From: JAIOZK01 sp964468645
GTDB lineage: Bacteria > Bacteroidota > Bacteroidia > Bacteroidales > JAIOZK01
Assembly: GCA_964468645.1 (NCBI GenBank)
Contig: CAYXUU010000007.1
Span: 1 to 64,000 of the forward strand
DNA length: 64,000 nt
Direction of reading: 5' to 3'
The first letter of the stretch is position 1; the number at the start of each line of letters is the position of its first letter. The translations under genes and the position numbers were made by a program. A model generated the notes under the pieces. That model was given only the letters and a program-made list of their open reading frames with translations. It was not told the origin of the DNA and did no database searches. Positions 28,202 to 37,946 of the stretch are shown here, one piece after another.

Positions 28202-29875
28202 CTACTTTTTAAATTTTTCAGGATGTACATCATCCCATTCACTATTTCGTTGAACATAATCTGCAAACTCCAGCAAACTGGCCTCATCAAACAAATTACC
28301 TATAAAGCTGATGCTTGTCGGATGTCCTTCTTCATCAAAACCATTGGGGATTACCACACAGGGCTGGCCTGTAAGGTTGGTAGCCAGCAATTGATCGCCT
28401 CCAAATGAAGGTGTGATCACTACATCAAACTCCTGCATAAATTTATGTAATTGCTCAATTAATAATGTCCTCAGGCGATTAGCCTGAATATACTCCACTG
28501 CCGGGATAAACCGTGCATACCTGAAAATATTGGGCCAGGCACCCCTGTGCTGGGCAACCAGCAAATCATCTTTATTGCTTCTGGTAAGCTCATCGAAAGC
28601 TGCGGAAGCTTCAGCCAGGAGGGCAATAACCATAGCACCAACAGGAAGATTATCAGGAAAATCAACAGGAATGATCTCAAATCCCAGACCACGGATATGT
28701 TCAAGTGTGATAGAATCGTTAGTATGACCTAGGTAATCCTCTTTGAAGAAATCCTCAAGGTAAGCTATTTTCAGTTTTTGTAAGTCCTTTTTTGTATCAT
28801 AGTCAAAATCTGCCTCAACAGTGAACGGATCAAGTGGATCAACACCTCTTATAACATCGAAAACAAGGGCGCAGTCATAGACTGACCTGCAGATTGGCCC
28901 AATTTTATCCATGGTCCAGCTTAATGCCATTGCATTATTACGGCTTACCCTGCCAAATGTGGGGCGTAATCCGGTAACACCACATCTTGATGACGGTGAA
29001 ACGATAGAACCCCAGGTTTCTGTGCCTATGGCAAATCCAACCAGGCCTGCGGCAGTGGCAGAAGCGGAACCGGCAGAAGAACCTGATGAGCCCTGCTTGG
29101 TATCCCATGGATTTCTGGTGATACCACCATACCATACATCCCCCATAGCCAGCGCTCCCAGTGTTAACTTTGCCACCAGTACAGCGCCGGCATCAGATAA
29201 CTTTGTAACGATTGTTGCAGTTTGATCTATTACCTGGTCGGTGAACGGTGTGGCGCCCCAGGTGGTTCTGTATCCTTCCACAGCAAACAGGTCTTTTACA
29301 CCATAGGGTATGCCATGTAAAGGTCCCCGATAGATCCCTTCAGCAAGTTCCCGATCTGCTTTTGCAGCTTGCTTTAAAGCAAGGTCCTCGGTAAGCGTTA
29401 CAACACAATGCAGCGTATCCCCATATTGCTTCAATCTTTCAAGATAAAGTTCAGTAAGTTCAACAGCGCTTATCCTGCCGGATCTAATCAGTGAGGCAAG
29501 TTTATAGACCGGATAAAAGGCCAATTCCGATTTGTCCTCAGGCAATACAACATCATCTGGAAGGATCCATTCTATGGCTTGATCATCCCTGTGGGATTTA
29601 AATCCTGATGGTAACGGATTAAAAACAAAAGCAGGTGGGATGCAATTGGATATTTCATATGCCCTCATTGCCCTGTACATTGAATCAAATTCTATCAGAT
29701 TGGTAAGCATGGAATCCCTTTCACCGGCAGTGAATTCCAGTCCTGCCAGCAATTCAGCCTCTTCAATAACTTTTGTATTAATTTCGTTTTCTTTTTTCAC
29801 TTCAGGTATGCAGGAGAGGATAATGATACCCAGGGCCAGAACAACCGGTATTATCAGCAAAATATACTTTTTCAT
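28202..29875 (-). CDS. Amidase-signature family hydrolase, probable lipoprotein
   Basis: A 557-aa serine amidase. The amidase core starts near residue 125 and carries the full Ser-cisSer-Lys triad: Lys194 (PYGVKDLF), cis-Ser266 in the GSSGSSAGSA glycine/serine loop, and nucleophile Ser290 (GTETWGS). The N-terminus has a hydrophobic segment and a lipobox-like LSC with Cys22, so it is likely a periplasmic or outer-membrane lipoprotein, unlike cytoplasmic GatA, which it cannot replace here. An extra 80-residue helical segment precedes the core. It probably hydrolyses an amide of a peptide, amino-acid conjugate or aromatic compound; substrate unknown. Confidence 0.92.
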   Translation of the reverse strand: MKKYILLIIPVVLALGIIILSCIPEVKKENEINTKVIEEAELLAGLEFTAGERDSMLTNLIEFDSMYRAMRAYEISNCIPPAFVFNPLPSGFKSHRDDQAIEWILPDDVVLPEDKSELAFYPVYKLASLIRSGRISAVELTELYLERLKQYGDTLHCVVTLTEDLALKQAAKADRELAEGIYRGPLHGIPYGVKDLFAVEGYRTTWGATPFTDQVIDQTATIVTKLSDAGAVLVAKLTLGALAMGDVWYGGITRNPWDTKQGSSGSSAGSASATAAGLVGFAIGTETWGSIVSPSSRCGVTGLRPTFGRVSRNNAMALSWTMDKIGPICRSVYDCALVFDVIRGVDPLDPFTVEADFDYDTKKDLQKLKIAYLEDFFKEDYLGHTNDSITLEHIRGLGFEIIPVDFPDNLPVGAMVIALLAEASAAFDELTRSNKDDLLVAQHRGAWPNIFRYARFIPAVEYIQANRLRTLLIEQLHKFMQEFDVVITPSFGGDQLLATNLTGQPCVVIPNGFDEEGHPTSISFIGNLFDEASLLEFADYVQRNSEWDDVHPEKFKK

Positions 29876-30384
29876 ATTTATTGGATTTGATTTGGCGGGA
29901 TGAAGGTAATAAAGAATCCTGAATGTTCTTCAATGAATTAACCAACTTTGTGGTACCGAACGCATTAATACTTTGTATCTCGTTAACCCGGGAAATCAAT
30001 AAGAATATTGTCAATCGTCAGTTGTCGATTTTCAATGTTTGATTGTAAAGGATCTAATAAACTTTATCATGCATCAGCGACTCTTCCAGGTCCTCGTCCC
30101 TCGGAATCTGGAAGGTCATGCCAATAGCTAACTGCGGTCTGAAACAGCCTTTATAGCACTGTTGTAAATAAGGTGACGTAAGCGACTTGAGCGACTTAAA
30201 CGAACGAAGTGAAAAGAAGACTGTAATCGTTCATAATATTTAATGAACTTCCAATCCTCATTCGTGCACATTGGTGTAATTCGAAGACAATAAATCTGTA
30301 CTCATCCACGGTCGAAGATCAGCGTCATCAGCGTTCCAAAAACCACGATTCAAGGTTCACGGTTCACGACTCACAACCCAAGGT
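29876..30384. repeat. Intergenic region with several repeat words, last one supplying a stop codon
   Basis: About 30009-30045 is a GTCGATTTTCAATG word, about 30068-30110 a CTCTTCCAGGTCCTC/GAATCTGGAAGG word, about 30178-30215 a GCGACTTGAGCGACTTAA...CGAACGAAGTGA word that recurs at 37545-37580, and about 30290-30386 a TCATCAGCGTTC...GGTTCACGGTTCACGACTCA block that recurs at 37860-37940. The last GGTTCA overlaps the gene: its complement TGA is the stop codon at 30385-30387. No gene is seen. Confidence 0.65.
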
Positions 30385-31008
30385 TCAATCCTTCACACAC
30401 CTCACCGAATAACCAAAGCTTTTACCACTTGCAATGTAGAATATCCTACTCGAGTAATTATATAATTCCCAGCTCTTTACACTCACTCCTGCGCCTGAAA
30501 AACTCCAGAAACTGGCAGTTGTATTTATACCTGTGAAGGTGCCGGTATAAAACCCTGCAGCCAACGCCGAAAATCCTATTGTATCCGAACCGCTCCCTCC
30601 TGTCCATCCGTATATGGTTTTCATCTTATAACCTGCATCTGTTCCTGATGAAAAGGGAGGTATGCACTGCACCGTTGGATCGATGTATTTTGCCATTACA
30701 GACCATTCGGCATCGGAAGGAATATGCCAGCCAGGTGGGCAAATACCCTGTGTGCCTTCAGTGGTTGAATACTGCATCATTTCATTCCAGTGATAAAATC
30801 CCCCATAATTACCGCAATGTTCAGGATTATTATCATAGCAATATTTTTCGATGAGAGCATTACTGGTCTGGTTAGTCCCTTCTGCAATCATTGTTCCTAT
30901 GTTAAAATTACGAGACAACCAGCATTGTGTGCCAATAACGATCGTGGGGTAATATTCTCCTCCATAGTTAACCTGGCCACATGATCCTCCATCATTATTG
31001 GCCATCAT
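30385..31008 (-). CDS. FISUMP-domain protein fragment (frameshifted upstream)
   Basis: A 207-codon frame carrying a complete FISUMP domain (Fibrobacter succinogenes major paralogous domain): GGEYYPTIVIGTQCWLSRNFNIG, CPPGWHIPSDAEW, the GFSALAAGF segment and the terminal YSVRCVKD. Such domains normally sit at the C-terminus of secreted proteins. Here no signal peptide precedes it. Just upstream, the same strand encodes the usual head sequence (KGFLPPRMSTTEMNAI) in another frame, and removing one base change joins the two frames. This is therefore the 3' part of a gene broken by a 1-nt deletion, and probably not expressed as a working protein. Confidence 0.7.
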   Translation of the reverse strand: MMANNDGGSCGQVNYGGEYYPTIVIGTQCWLSRNFNIGTMIAEGTNQTSNALIEKYCYDNNPEHCGNYGGFYHWNEMMQYSTTEGTQGICPPGWHIPSDAEWSVMAKYIDPTVQCIPPFSSGTDAGYKMKTIYGWTGGSGSDTIGFSALAAGFYTGTFTGINTTASFWSFSGAGVSVKSWELYNYSSRIFYIASGKSFGYSVRCVKD

Positions 31009-31232
31009 TTTCCATGTAGCACCATGATACCAGAAAATGGTATTTACAGTGGTATTGAAGCCATCAAACCTACAGGTGGTGAAGTGATGGCATTCATCTC
31101 CGTAGTACTCATGCGTGGTGGCAAAAATCCTTTGGTGGTTGGTTTTAGGGTATCCACCCCAAATATAAATATTTTTAGGATAGGTAAACGAAGTGTTGTA
31201 CTGCCTGTATCAAATTCTAATTTGAAATACAT
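31009..31232 (-). pseudogene. Upstream fragment of the broken FISUMP gene
   Basis: Reads VDTLKPTTKGFLPPRMSTT, then MNAITSPPVGLM, before stopping near 31044. The motif 'x-S/T-T-KGFLPPRM-T' starts a conserved head region of Bacteroidota surface proteins (compare LDVKSTDKGILIPRI at 41291 and LDVTSTGKGVLIPRM at 57014). In the other frame, FNTTVNTIFWYHGATWK continues directly into the FISUMP part. One missing base near 31067 explains the break. No signal peptide or intact 5' end is found. Confidence 0.7.
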
Positions 31233-31399
31233 ATGTAAGAATATCTCTTTATCTATAATTAAAAAAATTGTGCGTACTTTAGCATATTATTTCCCTGATC
31301 TTATTGAAGGGGGTTGAGAATACTAATTATATCAACCGGAGCACTTGGAACCTCGTGCATCGTGCGCTCGGATCAGTTCATATCAAAAATCTAAAATTA

Positions 31400-34300
31400 A
31401 TGAAATCGATATATTTAACATTGACAATAATTATCCTGTTTTGCTTCAACGGTTATTCACAGGAGTGGATTGAATCTCTTCCACAGGACAAATTGCAAAA
31501 TGGCGAACTGACTTTCTATGAAATCCGTGATGCCTTCAATGACTACTGGGAATCCTATAATGTCGTAAACGGTTATTACGAATTAAACGGTGAACAGGTA
31601 AAAGCCCCATACTGGAAATTATTCAGAAGGTGGGAATGGTACTGGGAGAACAGAATTAATCCGACAACAGGGGAATTCCCTGAAACCACAGCCTACGAAG
31701 AACTTCAGAAGTTCCTCGAAGTAAATCCGGGTTCCAGAAGTATATCAGGCACATGGACTTCTATGGGCCCCAATTCCACAGGAGGAGGTTATGCCGGATT
31801 AGGCAGATTGAATTGTGTTGCATTCAGAACAGGGGATGCCAATACGCTTTATGTTGGTGCTGCCTCAGGCGGAATATGGAAAACCACCGATGATGGAGCA
31901 ACATGGGCATCACTTGGCGATAACAATGCAGTGCTTGGTGTAAGTGATATCATTGTTATAGCCGGAATACCTGATACTATATACATCGCTACCGGTGACA
32001 GGGATGGAGGCAGTATGTGGTCGTTGGGAGGCGGGCAATCCAATGATAACAACAGTGTGGGTATATTAAAATCAACCGATGGTGGTATCACATGGAATAC
32101 CACAGGACTCTCATGGACTGCAAGCCAGAAAAGAAAGGTTAGCAGGATGTTACTCGATACGAATGATGTGACTAATCAAACACTGTATGCTGCAACCTCT
32201 GTTGGCCTGTATAAAACAACTAATGGCGGTACATCATGGACGCGACTGACCACCACGAATTTTGTAGATATAAAATTTAAACCTGGAACCCCTTCAACCA
32301 TCCATGCATCAAACTGGTATGGGGATATTTACCTGTCAACCAACAGTGGAGTAAGTTTTACACAGGTATTTTCTTCATCAAATGGCAGAGTAGAATTAGC
32401 AGTATCCGCAAATGATCCTACGGTGGTTTATGCCCTGATGGATGGCAGCGGTGGATTAGGTGGAATTTACAAATCAACAAATAGCGGTGCCAGCTATTCC
32501 CAGGTATATATGGGCACATTGAACTTATTAGGATGGGATTGCAGTGGTGGAGACTCAGGTGACCAGGGAAGCTATGACCTGTGTATTGCTGCTGATCCAA
32601 ATAATGCCAATAATGTTTTTGTTGGTGGTGTAAACAACTGGCAATCGACAGATGGTGGAGTAAATTGGGATATCACCAACCACTGGTCTTCAACCTGCAG
32701 CGGATCAGCCACGATTGTTCATGCCGACAAGCACTTTCTCGCCTACCAGAATGGAACCTCGGTATTATATGAATGTAACGATGGTGGCCTGTATAAAACT
32801 ACCAATAACGGTGCAAGTTGGACTCATCACGGAAGCGGGCTGGTAATCAGCCAGATCTACCGGTTTGGTGTTGCCCAGACATCCAGTAATGATGTCATCT
32901 GTGGCTTGCAGGATAACGGTACCAAGGCCTTACTCTCCGGCACCTGGAGCGATGAGATTGGCGGTGATGGTTTTGAGTGTGCCTATGATTATACCAACCA
33001 CAACACCCTTTATGGCGAATTATATTATGGTGCAATAAGACGCTCCACCAATCACGGAGCGAGCTGGACGTCAATAACCTCAGGATTGTCAGGATCAGCC
33101 TGGTGGTGCACCCCTTTTGTGCTTGATCCGAATGTTAACACAACCTTATATATTGGATATCAGGATGTTTTTAAATCAACAAACCAGGGTACCAGCTGGT
33201 CAGCCATCAGTTCATGGGGTGGATCAAGTCTGCGGTCCCTGGCGGTAGCTCCCTCAAATTCAAATTATATCTATGCTGCAACAACATCATCATTATACAG
33301 AACCTCAGACGGCGGTACAAGCTGGTCATCAAATCTTGCTGGTCCATTACCTACAGGTTCGGGTTACATCACTTATATTTCGGTTAAAGATACCGATCCA
33401 CAAACAGTCTGGGTCTCATTGGGCGGATATAATTCCTTTGGAGTTTATGAATCTACTGATGGCGGCAATACCTGGACAAATATTTCCACCGGACTCCCTG
33501 GCATACCGGTAATGTGTGTGATTCAGAACAAGCAATCCGTTGGAATGACTGAATTATATGCAGGTACTGATGTTGGCGTTTATGTTAAATCCGGATCCTC
33601 TAACTGGGTTGCATTTAATAGCGGACTTCCCAACGTTGTTGTAACAGAACTTGATATTTATTATGATTATACAACACCGGATAATAGCAGGATAAGGGCA
33701 GCAACCTATGGCAGGGGTTTATGGGAATCTGATCTGCACTCGCCCCTGGTAGCTCCTGTGGCTGGTTTCATTGCTGATGACACCCTACCCGGCGACCCGA
33801 CCAACTGGGTTAACTTCACCGATCAATCCTCCTATACACCAACTTTATGGTCATGGAGTATATCACCCGGCACCTATAGCTTTCAGGGGGGAACAAACAG
33901 CAACTCACAGGATCCTACAATATCTTTCAATGCCCCTGGAGCTTACACCATTGCACTTACTTCAACCAATGCTTATGGATCTGATACTGAAACAAAAGTT
34001 GATTATATACACCAGGGAACGCCGGGTTTATGGACTGGCAATACCAATACTGATTGGAACACTCCTACAAACTGGCATAATCATAGGATACCACAATCTG
34101 CTACTGATGTTTCAATTACCACTGGTTCAAGTAATAAGCTTATCAAAACAGGGAATTTGAGCATAGGAACGGATTGTAATAGCATTAATATGGGCACGGG
34201 TTTCACCGAGCTGGTTATTACAGGTGATCTGACAATAATGCCGGGAAAGGATTTTTATGTTGATCCCTCCGGAAATCCAAATATCAATGTTGGGGGAAGC

Positions 34301-35071
34301 TGGGTTGAGTCAGGCGTCTTCACACCCGGATTAAGCACGGTAATTATGGATGGCAGCAGCAGTAGTTCAATTACCGGCCCAACGGGTACACTACCCATAT
34401 TCTCCGATGATTTTGAAGGAGGTATCAGCTGGGGCCTGAGCGGAGAATTTGAGATCGCTGCCCCGGGAGGGCTTGGTGGTGATCATGGACACAGTGATCC
34501 CGGTACTGCATACTCTGGATCTAATGTCCTGGGGATTGACCTGAGCGGCCTGGGTTCATACCCCGGCGACTATGAGATCAATCTTGGTGACAGGGCATAC
34601 CAGGCAATATCACCTGCATTTAGTTGCATTGGGTACACCAATGTTCAACTAAATTTCCAGAGATGGCTTGGTGTTGAAAGCCCGGCATTCGACCATGCAT
34701 ATATTGATATCAGCATAAACAACGGAAGCAGCTGGACACAGATATGGACTAATTCTTCTGAAATTGCAGAATTGGCGTGGGGGCTGGAAACCATAGATAT
34801 TTCATCATATGCTGATAACCAACCACAGGTTAAATTAAGGTGGTGCTTGGGCAGTTCAGATGGTAGCTGGCAATATTGCGGCTGGAATATCGACGACCTG
34901 CTGATTGAAGGGGATGGCAGTTTACCTGCCGACTTTTACAATCTGAAAATATCCAAATCCTCAGCAGGTGTGTCAACAAACTCGGATGTTCAAGTTAGCG
35001 GTACACTCGATATTGAAAACGGTGCCACTTTCACTATTGGTGCAGGTAAAACCATCAACGTTGAAAAATAA
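31400..35071 (+). CDS. Secreted BNR-propeller protein with PKD and jelly-roll domains, no sorting tail
   Basis: About 1223 aa from ATG31400, chosen because it begins a clean signal peptide (MKSIYLTLTIIILFCF, cleavage near YSQ); the open frame extends further upstream without meaning. A helical N-terminal region (TTAYEELQKFLEVNPGSRS) is followed by many BNR blades (GIWKTTDDGATW, GLYKTTNNGASW, RTSDGGTSW) to about 800, a PKD-like domain (about 815-900), a GNTNTDWNTPTNW strand region, and a MAM/immune-inhibitor-like jelly roll (about 1010-1180, DDFEGGISWGLSGEF). It ends at TINVEK without a T9SS domain, in mid-repeat of a GTLDIENGAT type strand, which suggests C-terminal truncation. Paralogue of 15045. 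Confidence 0.88.
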   Translation: MKSIYLTLTIIILFCFNGYSQEWIESLPQDKLQNGELTFYEIRDAFNDYWESYNVVNGYYELNGEQVKAPYWKLFRRWEWYWENRINPTTGEFPETTAYEELQKFLEVNPGSRSISGTWTSMGPNSTGGGYAGLGRLNCVAFRTGDANTLYVGAASGGIWKTTDDGATWASLGDNNAVLGVSDIIVIAGIPDTIYIATGDRDGGSMWSLGGGQSNDNNSVGILKSTDGGITWNTTGLSWTASQKRKVSRMLLDTNDVTNQTLYAATSVGLYKTTNGGTSWTRLTTTNFVDIKFKPGTPSTIHASNWYGDIYLSTNSGVSFTQVFSSSNGRVELAVSANDPTVVYALMDGSGGLGGIYKSTNSGASYSQVYMGTLNLLGWDCSGGDSGDQGSYDLCIAADPNNANNVFVGGVNNWQSTDGGVNWDITNHWSSTCSGSATIVHADKHFLAYQNGTSVLYECNDGGLYKTTNNGASWTHHGSGLVISQIYRFGVAQTSSNDVICGLQDNGTKALLSGTWSDEIGGDGFECAYDYTNHNTLYGELYYGAIRRSTNHGASWTSITSGLSGSAWWCTPFVLDPNVNTTLYIGYQDVFKSTNQGTSWSAISSWGGSSLRSLAVAPSNSNYIYAATTSSLYRTSDGGTSWSSNLAGPLPTGSGYITYISVKDTDPQTVWVSLGGYNSFGVYESTDGGNTWTNISTGLPGIPVMCVIQNKQSVGMTELYAGTDVGVYVKSGSSNWVAFNSGLPNVVVTELDIYYDYTTPDNSRIRAATYGRGLWESDLHSPLVAPVAGFIADDTLPGDPTNWVNFTDQSSYTPTLWSWSISPGTYSFQGGTNSNSQDPTISFNAPGAYTIALTSTNAYGSDTETKVDYIHQGTPGLWTGNTNTDWNTPTNWHNHRIPQSATDVSITTGSSNKLIKTGNLSIGTDCNSINMGTGFTELVITGDLTIMPGKDFYVDPSGNPNINVGGSWVESGVFTPGLSTVIMDGSSSSSITGPTGTLPIFSDDFEGGISWGLSGEFEIAAPGGLGGDHGHSDPGTAYSGSNVLGIDLSGLGSYPGDYEINLGDRAYQAISPAFSCIGYTNVQLNFQRWLGVESPAFDHAYIDISINNGSSWTQIWTNSSEIAELAWGLETIDISSYADNQPQVKLRWCLGSSDGSWQYCGWNIDDLLIEGDGSLPADFYNLKISKSSAGVSTNSDVQVSGTLDIENGATFTIGAGKTINVEK

Positions 35072-35137
35072 GTATTGAGATCCTGCAGTTTGGGCCATCA
35101 CCAGTGTATATTCACACTATAAAATGCTAAAACTGTA
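35072..35137. other. Short convergent intergenic gap
   Basis: Sixty-six bases between two convergent stop codons. No hairpin with U-tract and none of the repeat words that lie at most other gene ends in this window. Confidence 0.4.
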
Positions 35138-37411
35138 TTAATCCAGTAAAACCATCCGCCTGGCTTCAGTAAGTTCGTCACTGCTCAGGCAATAGAAATA
35201 AACTCCTTTTCGGGCTGCTTTATTCTGCTGGTCTTTCCCATCCCAGACAATCTGATGTAAACCGGCTTCAAGCTTTTTATCCAACAATTCTTTGATCATT
35301 TTGCCATTCAAATCATAAATGGTCAATGCCACATGCCCTGGATCCAATATTTCAAAAATGATGGTAGTGGATTCGTCAAAGGGATTGGGATAATTTGAGT
35401 ATAATTTCATGCCATCAGCCTCAGAATCATAAGGTGGTTCTTTTCCTGTATAGATCTCAAAAAAATTAAGGATCCTTTCCATCAATTCAGCCCTGCTTAT
35501 AAATCCCGATGAGGTCTGGTTTACTGCTTCAAAGCCGAATTCGAAATAAACCACCTTATAATTTCCACTATAATGTATGGCACTGATATTAGATTCATCG
35601 GAAGGAAAATAATAAGAAGGCAAGGCATCCCCCAGTGGTGCAATAATACCCGGTGAGTCCTGGTTGTTTGCTCCGCCATTGCCAATGATGGAGATCATGC
35701 TCTCCCCTCCTATCGGGTCACCTTCCACACCATATAGAATACTCCCCGTCCAATCGTCATCGATCAGTTCCGCATGTAAAAATCCGGAATAAAAATCGCT
35801 ACCACCAATATCACTTCCTATATGTTGTCCTGTGAGAAAAAGATTACCCCCATCGATCAGGTGGTTTACCAGCATCACCTGGTCATTGAAGGTAAGCGTA
35901 TTTTGCGAAGCGTCACCCGTGTACCAGATAACCGTGTTAAACCTTTCTATCAGGGATTCTTCAATATCTCCATAAAGGGCAATATTATACGGCTGGCCTT
36001 TTATGCCAAGATCATCAAGGGCATCAATATAATAGTGCTCATAGCCCATCCCTTCATCATCATCAACAATCAAAACATCCCCTATACCTGCAAATAAAGT
36101 AAGTGGTATTGTATAATCATAACCATATGATGTAGTCAACAGTAGCTCAAAGGCAATATTCTGAGGTTCAATATTTTCATCCAGGATGAGCTGATATGGC
36201 AGATCAGGAGTTACCGTATCATTTTTATAAAGGGTTCCGAAATCTTCTGTATTATTTAACAACTCAAGTTCTTCACAATCCGTTGATAACACTCCGGTAA
36301 CTTCATAGGAATCAAATATTGAAGAAATACCTGGGCTTATACTTATGGTTTCCCCTGGCTCGAGGATGCCATTCTGGTTTTCATCTTCAACATCAAGCCC
36401 ATTGAGATAAAAGTGCCCGTAGTTCAACACACTAAAACTATCAACCGGTACAAGGGCAATATCCTCATAATTTTCATAAATTGATACAAATGCCCCCTTT
36501 CTCAGTGGATCATAAATAGCTGACCATTGCGAGGTAAGTGCAACTGATTCCAGTGCATCGAATCCCTCCTGCCAGGTGATATTACCGTTCTTTCCTTCAA
36601 GATAATCCCACAGGGAGTTAAAGCGCCAGCAAAGCCCTCTCAGTTGTTCAATGGTAAAACCATATACGGGGATATTGGTACAGGTTTGCCATGCCTGGGT
36701 ATAGGTAACCGCATGCCATGACCCACCATTATATTCAAGTACGGCAGAAGCCCCTGTTGAATCACTCACATGGACATGGTGGGAAAGTGTATAGATGTTA
36801 TTATCAAATACATTGTAGCTGTTTGCCACTTCAAGTGCTTCTTCCACCGTAAGTGAATGATCCAGTATTTCCCTGATCAGGCGGGTAACGAAAATGGTGT
36901 CTTTGGTATCATCAATATTGACCGTGCCCGGTTCAATATATGCCAATCCGGCACTCAGTCCATGTTCATTGATCCCATCAGGCGGCCAGTAGGGTGAATT
37001 CACAAGTGGTATTTTTTGCTCATAGGTAAGGTTTTCGAAATTCGTTCCGGCAGGAAATCCCAGGTCGCTCATGCGTGTAAAGGCAACGGAATGATATCCA
37101 TCCGTTGGTGTAAACCTTGCAACCATTACATCACAGAGCGGGTTATCAAAGTTTCTCCCCATCAGTGGTGATATGGCATCTCCTCTTGCAGTAAAAAGGC
37201 TGCATTTAAAATTCGATGAGGGATCTGATCCCCATTGTATCATGATCCTGTTAACATTATCGAGTACATCCTGGTAATCGCCTGAATAATCCATTACCCA
37301 GAATTCGTTTTCTTTTTCGAAGCTGTTGATGGTGGCGAGGGTATCTGCACCTTTTACACTTATGCCAAGAAAGATAAGGATTATAGAAAGTTGTATAGTA
37401 ATTATTTTCAT
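35138..37411 (-). CDS. Secreted C45/choloylglycine-type Ntn hydrolase with T9SS sorting domain
   Basis: About 757 aa from ATG37411 (signal peptide MKIITIQLSIILIFLGISVKG). An Ntn-hydrolase domain (about 60-320) shows the family pattern: Cys70 in KCSLFTARG, then GRNFDNP, then the NEHGLSAGLAY segment. This is the linear-amide C-N hydrolase / acyl-transferase fold, in which the Cys becomes the N-terminal nucleophile after self-cleavage. A long C-terminal part holds a beta domain (about 330-440), a Rossmann-like segment (ILIVDDDEGMGYEHYY, GGNLFLTGQHIG) and a type A T9SS domain (SNYPNPFDESTTIIF ... GVYFYCL ... RMVLLD). Amide-bond hydrolysis at the cell surface is likely; substrate unknown. Confidence 0.85.
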   Translation of the reverse strand: MKIITIQLSIILIFLGISVKGADTLATINSFEKENEFWVMDYSGDYQDVLDNVNRIMIQWGSDPSSNFKCSLFTARGDAISPLMGRNFDNPLCDVMVARFTPTDGYHSVAFTRMSDLGFPAGTNFENLTYEQKIPLVNSPYWPPDGINEHGLSAGLAYIEPGTVNIDDTKDTIFVTRLIREILDHSLTVEEALEVANSYNVFDNNIYTLSHHVHVSDSTGASAVLEYNGGSWHAVTYTQAWQTCTNIPVYGFTIEQLRGLCWRFNSLWDYLEGKNGNITWQEGFDALESVALTSQWSAIYDPLRKGAFVSIYENYEDIALVPVDSFSVLNYGHFYLNGLDVEDENQNGILEPGETISISPGISSIFDSYEVTGVLSTDCEELELLNNTEDFGTLYKNDTVTPDLPYQLILDENIEPQNIAFELLLTTSYGYDYTIPLTLFAGIGDVLIVDDDEGMGYEHYYIDALDDLGIKGQPYNIALYGDIEESLIERFNTVIWYTGDASQNTLTFNDQVMLVNHLIDGGNLFLTGQHIGSDIGGSDFYSGFLHAELIDDDWTGSILYGVEGDPIGGESMISIIGNGGANNQDSPGIIAPLGDALPSYYFPSDESNISAIHYSGNYKVVYFEFGFEAVNQTSSGFISRAELMERILNFFEIYTGKEPPYDSEADGMKLYSNYPNPFDESTTIIFEILDPGHVALTIYDLNGKMIKELLDKKLEAGLHQIVWDGKDQQNKAARKGVYFYCLSSDELTEARRMVLLD

Positions 37412-37946
37412 TGCAACTGATGATTTGGTTATTCTATTCAAATTTCGGACAGAAACGATGAATAAACAAGAAGTGATCTACAGATTACCTGTTTCAATCG
37501 ATAGATGACTGGCAGTAAATGACAACGGGCAAGGATTATATTATATAACGACTTAAGAGACTTAAGGGAACGAAGCGACAGGACGATCATATTCGATCAT
37601 ACCGAGAACAGAACCACTGGTCATATCAATCGCAGCGAGATACCTCCCGGCCACCGGAAAAACCCAGCTAAATTATTGCATAATGGCATTAGTTGCATGG
37701 ATTGCGGGTGTGATGTATGAAGTTAATAGAACACAGGTTATTATGATTATCATGATTTTCGCAGATAACTATTCTCTGTGACCTCTGTGTAAAACCTCCG
37801 TGGTTACACAACAATATATTCAGAATGTCTCAAAACATCCATGTTAATCCGTGTCATTAGTGGACAATAAATCCACTGTCGAAGATCCGTGTCATCTGCG
37901 TTCTAAAAACCACGGTTCACGGTTCACGGTTCACGACTACAATTCA
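37412..37946. repeat. Intergenic region with repeat words ending at a stop codon
   Basis: About 37545-37580 holds the GACTTAAGAGACTTAA...GAACGAAGCGA word (also at 30178). About 37770-37810 holds CTCTGTGACCTCTGTG...CCTCCGTGGTTA, related to 63165-63210. About 37840-37940 holds GTGTCATTAG...GTGTCATCTGCGTTC followed by three GGTTCACG units, ending 6 nt before the minus-strand stop at 37947. No gene is seen. Confidence 0.65.
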
